From contig CAOWNX010000006.1 of assembly GCA_948552115.1 (NCBI GenBank), forward strand, positions 1 to 16,144: a stretch of DNA of 16,144 bases, in the 5' to 3' direction. The position numbers were made by a program, and so were the translations under genes. Numbering within the stretch: the first letter of the stretch is position 1; each line of letters starts with the position of its first letter. Shown piece by piece: positions 14,701 through 16,144 of this stretch. This DNA comes from an uncultured Bacilli bacterium. Its GTDB lineage: Bacteria; Bacillota_I; Bacilli_A; RF39; UBA660. The notes under the pieces were generated by a model, which searched no databases, was not told the DNA's origin, and saw nothing but the letters and a program-made list of their open reading frames with translations.

Positions 14701-16144
14701 ATGGAGAGTCTCTTGGAAATGAATACAAATGTGGTTACGATTTACCAGATCGATTATGTCCAGATTGTAAAATAAAAATGGTGAAAGAAGGACAAGATAT
14801 TCCATTTCAAACCTTCCTTGGATTTAATGCGGATAAAGTACCAGATATCGACCTAAACTTTTCAGATTTAAACCAAGCATCAGCTCATGAATATACCAAA
14901 GTATTATTCGGAGTAGACAATGTATATCGTGCTGGAACCATCGGAACAGTAGCTGAGAAAACTGCTTATGGTTATGTAAGAGGATATTGTGAAGATAAAG
15001 GTATCATTATGAGAAATATAGAAATTGAACGTCTTGCCAAAGGATGTACAGGTGTAAAAAGAACAACGGGCCAACATCCAGGTGGTATTGTTGTTATTCC
15101 TGGGTACATGGAAGTTGCAGACTTTACCCCATTTCAATTCCCGGCTGAAGATCCAAATAGTCCTTGGCGAACAACCCATTTTGATTACCATGCAATCGAT
15201 GAATGTGTTTTAAAATTGGATATATTAGGTCATACAGATCCGACCCAACTACGTATGATACAAGATTTAACAGGAGAAGATGTAAGAAATGTTCCACTGG
15301 ATGATAAAGATACGATGTCCATATTTACTTCAACCAAAGCCTTAGGTGTTACTCCAGAGCAAATTATGTGTGACACAGGTACCCTTGGAGTTCCAGAATT
15401 TGGTACCCCATTTACCATTCAGTTAGTAAAAGATACCAAACCAAAAACTTTTGCCGAACTAATTAAAATTTCAGGACTTTCTCATGGAACCGATGTATGG
15501 CTTGGCAATGCCCAAGAACTAATTCAAAAAAATATTGTTCCTTTTAGTAAAGTTATTGGGTGTCGTGACGATATCATGGTAGAACTCATGTATGGAGGTC
15601 TAGAACCTTTCAAAGCTTTTAAAATTATGGAATTTGTTCGAAAAGGAAAAGCAAGCAAAGACCCAGATACTTGGGCAGGGTTTGTAGAAATTATGGAAAA
15701 AGCCAAAATTCCAGATTGGTTTATCAAATCTTGTTTTAAAATCAAATACATGTTTCCGAAAGCTCATGCTGCAGCATACGTTATGAGTGCATTTCGAATT
15801 GCATGGTTTAAAGTTCACAAACCAGCCATATATTATGCAACATATTTTTCTACACGATTTGAAGACTTTGATATTGAAGTGATGATGAAAGGATACGATG
15901 CCATTCGAGCTAAAATTATCGAAATTCAAAGTAAAGGCTATGATGCAACCAATAAAGACCAAGCAGTATTAGAAACATTAAAGTTATCCCTAGAAGCAAC
16001 TGCAAGAGGATTTAAATTTGGCAATCTAGATATTAATAAAAGTGATTCGAAAAACTTTTTAATCGATGAAAAAGATGACCATATATTAATTCCTCCATTT
16101 AAAACTTTAGATGGTTTAGGAGAAGCAGTTGCCAATAAAATTAT
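11772..16144 (+). CDS. polC: DNA polymerase III PolC (partial, runs off right edge)
   Basis: Main replicative polymerase of low-GC Gram-positives. The window holds 1457 codons without a stop; by comparison with Bacillus PolC (1437 residues) about 60 C-terminal residues are missing, including the clamp-binding end. Order: N-terminal domains (about 1-180), OB fold (about 185-295), PHP with its first His pair H309 and H311 (VELHAHT) and TDHN. The 3'-5' exonuclease is inserted in the PHP: D404 and E406 (FDTETTG), D489 (HNAKFD), H545 and D550 (HRADYD). The polymerase core follows with GSRGSVGSSF, zinc finger C965, C968, C996, C999 (plus an extra C987), catalytic VPDIDLNF (D1025, D1027), GTIGTV and GQHPGG. 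All exonuclease and polymerase residues I can check are present. ATG 11772 has GGGAG 8 bases upstream, starting at the last base of the dnaE stop. Confidence 0.97.
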   Translation, partial: MNEVKRFFESIGFQHPEFMENTKIEKVILQKKKELFEVHIHFSKPLSFPMTEELFACASHGIYGKSKCELKLNYEEILDGQLEEYIEGLKEQLMKEKPSLLGMKDTKIEIMGSEIILEVTNKFEEEEILKNAKRLEESLIKYGFGEYQIKSILNKELNEEVKKEIETSKASDKIEKKEIEIPKGSAIVGKKIEGEPSVINNIMGDMKNVILEAFVFDKEGMERETINILTLKISDKTNSILAKIFKKKKEEYKAIDKSIKPGKWYRFQGNVEFDNFAKDFVLAVRNMEEISSKDEITKDKAEEKRVELHAHTMMSAMDGVIEGKALVNHAIKLGHKAVAVTDHNCVQSFPEMYHTVRDYNKGKEGSDRFKVLYGAELNIVNDDVDVIFNLKDYNLLTDTFVVFDTETTGFYAGVDQMIEIGAVKIQNGEIIDRFDELIDPHRKIPSKITELTFITDEMVAGKDDEQTVTKRFLEWVGDLPMVAHNAKFDISFMRAAMNKYNFGEFENTVVDTMSLARILNPDWANHKLQTLTRKYNIEWDEERHHRADYDAEGTALAFHKMSKVLFDRNIETTSKLYESIDIDSLVRFSYPFHACIIAKNRVGLKNLFKIISIANTKYLYKNEQPKIPRKEIQKLREGLLIGSGCINGEIFEAAITKDDEELVNMMNFYDYIEVQPISSCTQLIGENRTFPNEIELQKHLEKIIRVATDAGKPICATSDAHHLTKEDKIYREIIANQKFNGRLHPLNRKGTKIPDMHLLTTEEMLEQFSFLDAEKQKEIVIDNPNKIADMVEEIEVIIETGGIPFAPIIENSQMIVTDMVYKKAAEWYGDPLPYHIEERIALELYGAPFIDAVKKNAGQEESEIYKRLHDVVTKGPDAVAEEIYLSLRKEDQETEESELRETAKKKMTAIIGANFDVIYLISQKLVKHSNDEGFLVGSRGSVGSSFVANLMGITEVNSLAPHYRCPKCKRSEFNNENGESLGNEYKCGYDLPDRLCPDCKIKMVKEGQDIPFQTFLGFNADKVPDIDLNFSDLNQASAHEYTKVLFGVDNVYRAGTIGTVAEKTAYGYVRGYCEDKGIIMRNIEIERLAKGCTGVKRTTGQHPGGIVVIPGYMEVADFTPFQFPAEDPNSPWRTTHFDYHAIDECVLKLDILGHTDPTQLRMIQDLTGEDVRNVPLDDKDTMSIFTSTKALGVTPEQIMCDTGTLGVPEFGTPFTIQLVKDTKPKTFAELIKISGLSHGTDVWLGNAQELIQKNIVPFSKVIGCRDDIMVELMYGGLEPFKAFKIMEFVRKGKASKDPDTWAGFVEIMEKAKIPDWFIKSCFKIKYMFPKAHAAAYVMSAFRIAWFKVHKPAIYYATYFSTRFEDFDIEVMMKGYDAIRAKIIEIQSKGYDATNKDQAVLETLKLSLEATARGFKFGNLDINKSDSKNFLIDEKDDHILIPPFKTLDGLGEAVANKI

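Noticed and set aside
13246..15962. Several minus-strand open frames opposite polC (and similar ones opposite prkC, helD and dnaE)
   Set aside because: Their low-complexity translations mirror conserved polymerase codons; none has a ribosome binding site or recognisable domain.

Overview
The window is AT-rich chromosomal DNA from a low-GC Firmicute-type bacterium (Bacillota, possibly an Erysipelotrichia-like or related gut Bacilli lineage). The evidence is a pair of replicative polymerases (a Gram-positive DnaE and a PolC with an exonuclease inserted in its PHP domain), a PASTA-domain kinase with a PP2C partner, RNase Y, HelD, and the gene order rlmN-prpC-prkC-rsgA-rpe with rpmB convergent, which matches Bacillus. 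UGA is used as a stop (rlmN and prpC end in TGA), so this is not a Mycoplasma-type code. No tRNA, rRNA, CRISPR array or insertion sequence was seen.

Layout. (1) Positions 1-970, minus strand: the 5' part of an RNase Y gene (rny), broken by an apparent -1 frameshift at a run of five T (248-252 on +). Its N-terminus is a long soluble coiled coil without the usual membrane anchor. (2) Positions 1043-6069, plus strand: a tight operon, rlmN (23S rRNA/tRNA A2 methyltransferase), prpC (PP2C phosphatase), prkC (membrane Ser/Thr kinase with PASTA repeats), rsgA (ribosome-assembly GTPase), rpe (ribulose-phosphate epimerase). All four junctions overlap by 1 to 10 bases, suggesting translational coupling. 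(3) A bidirectional terminator at 6070-6091 separates it from the convergent rpmB (ribosomal protein L28), which has a textbook promoter. (4) Positions 6309-6589: no recognisable gene. (5) Positions 6590-8599, minus strand: helD, the UvrD-like ATPase that releases stalled RNA polymerase. (6) A 247-base divergent promoter region with a terminator-like hairpin in the helD leader and an inverted repeat upstream of dnaE. (7) Positions 8847 to the window end, plus strand: dnaE followed 12 bases later by polC, which runs off the right edge.

How it works together. The left operon joins translation quality (RlmN, RsgA) with the PrkC/PrpC switch that senses cell-wall fragments. The right part pairs the two replicative polymerases in one transcription unit, divergent from an RNA polymerase recycling factor. 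Most of this is housekeeping. I found no convincing undescribed system. The oddities worth a second look are the frameshifted and unanchored RNase Y, the apparently leaderless rlmN transcript, the helD leader hairpin, the dnaE-polC pairing and the PrkC C-terminal cysteine pair.
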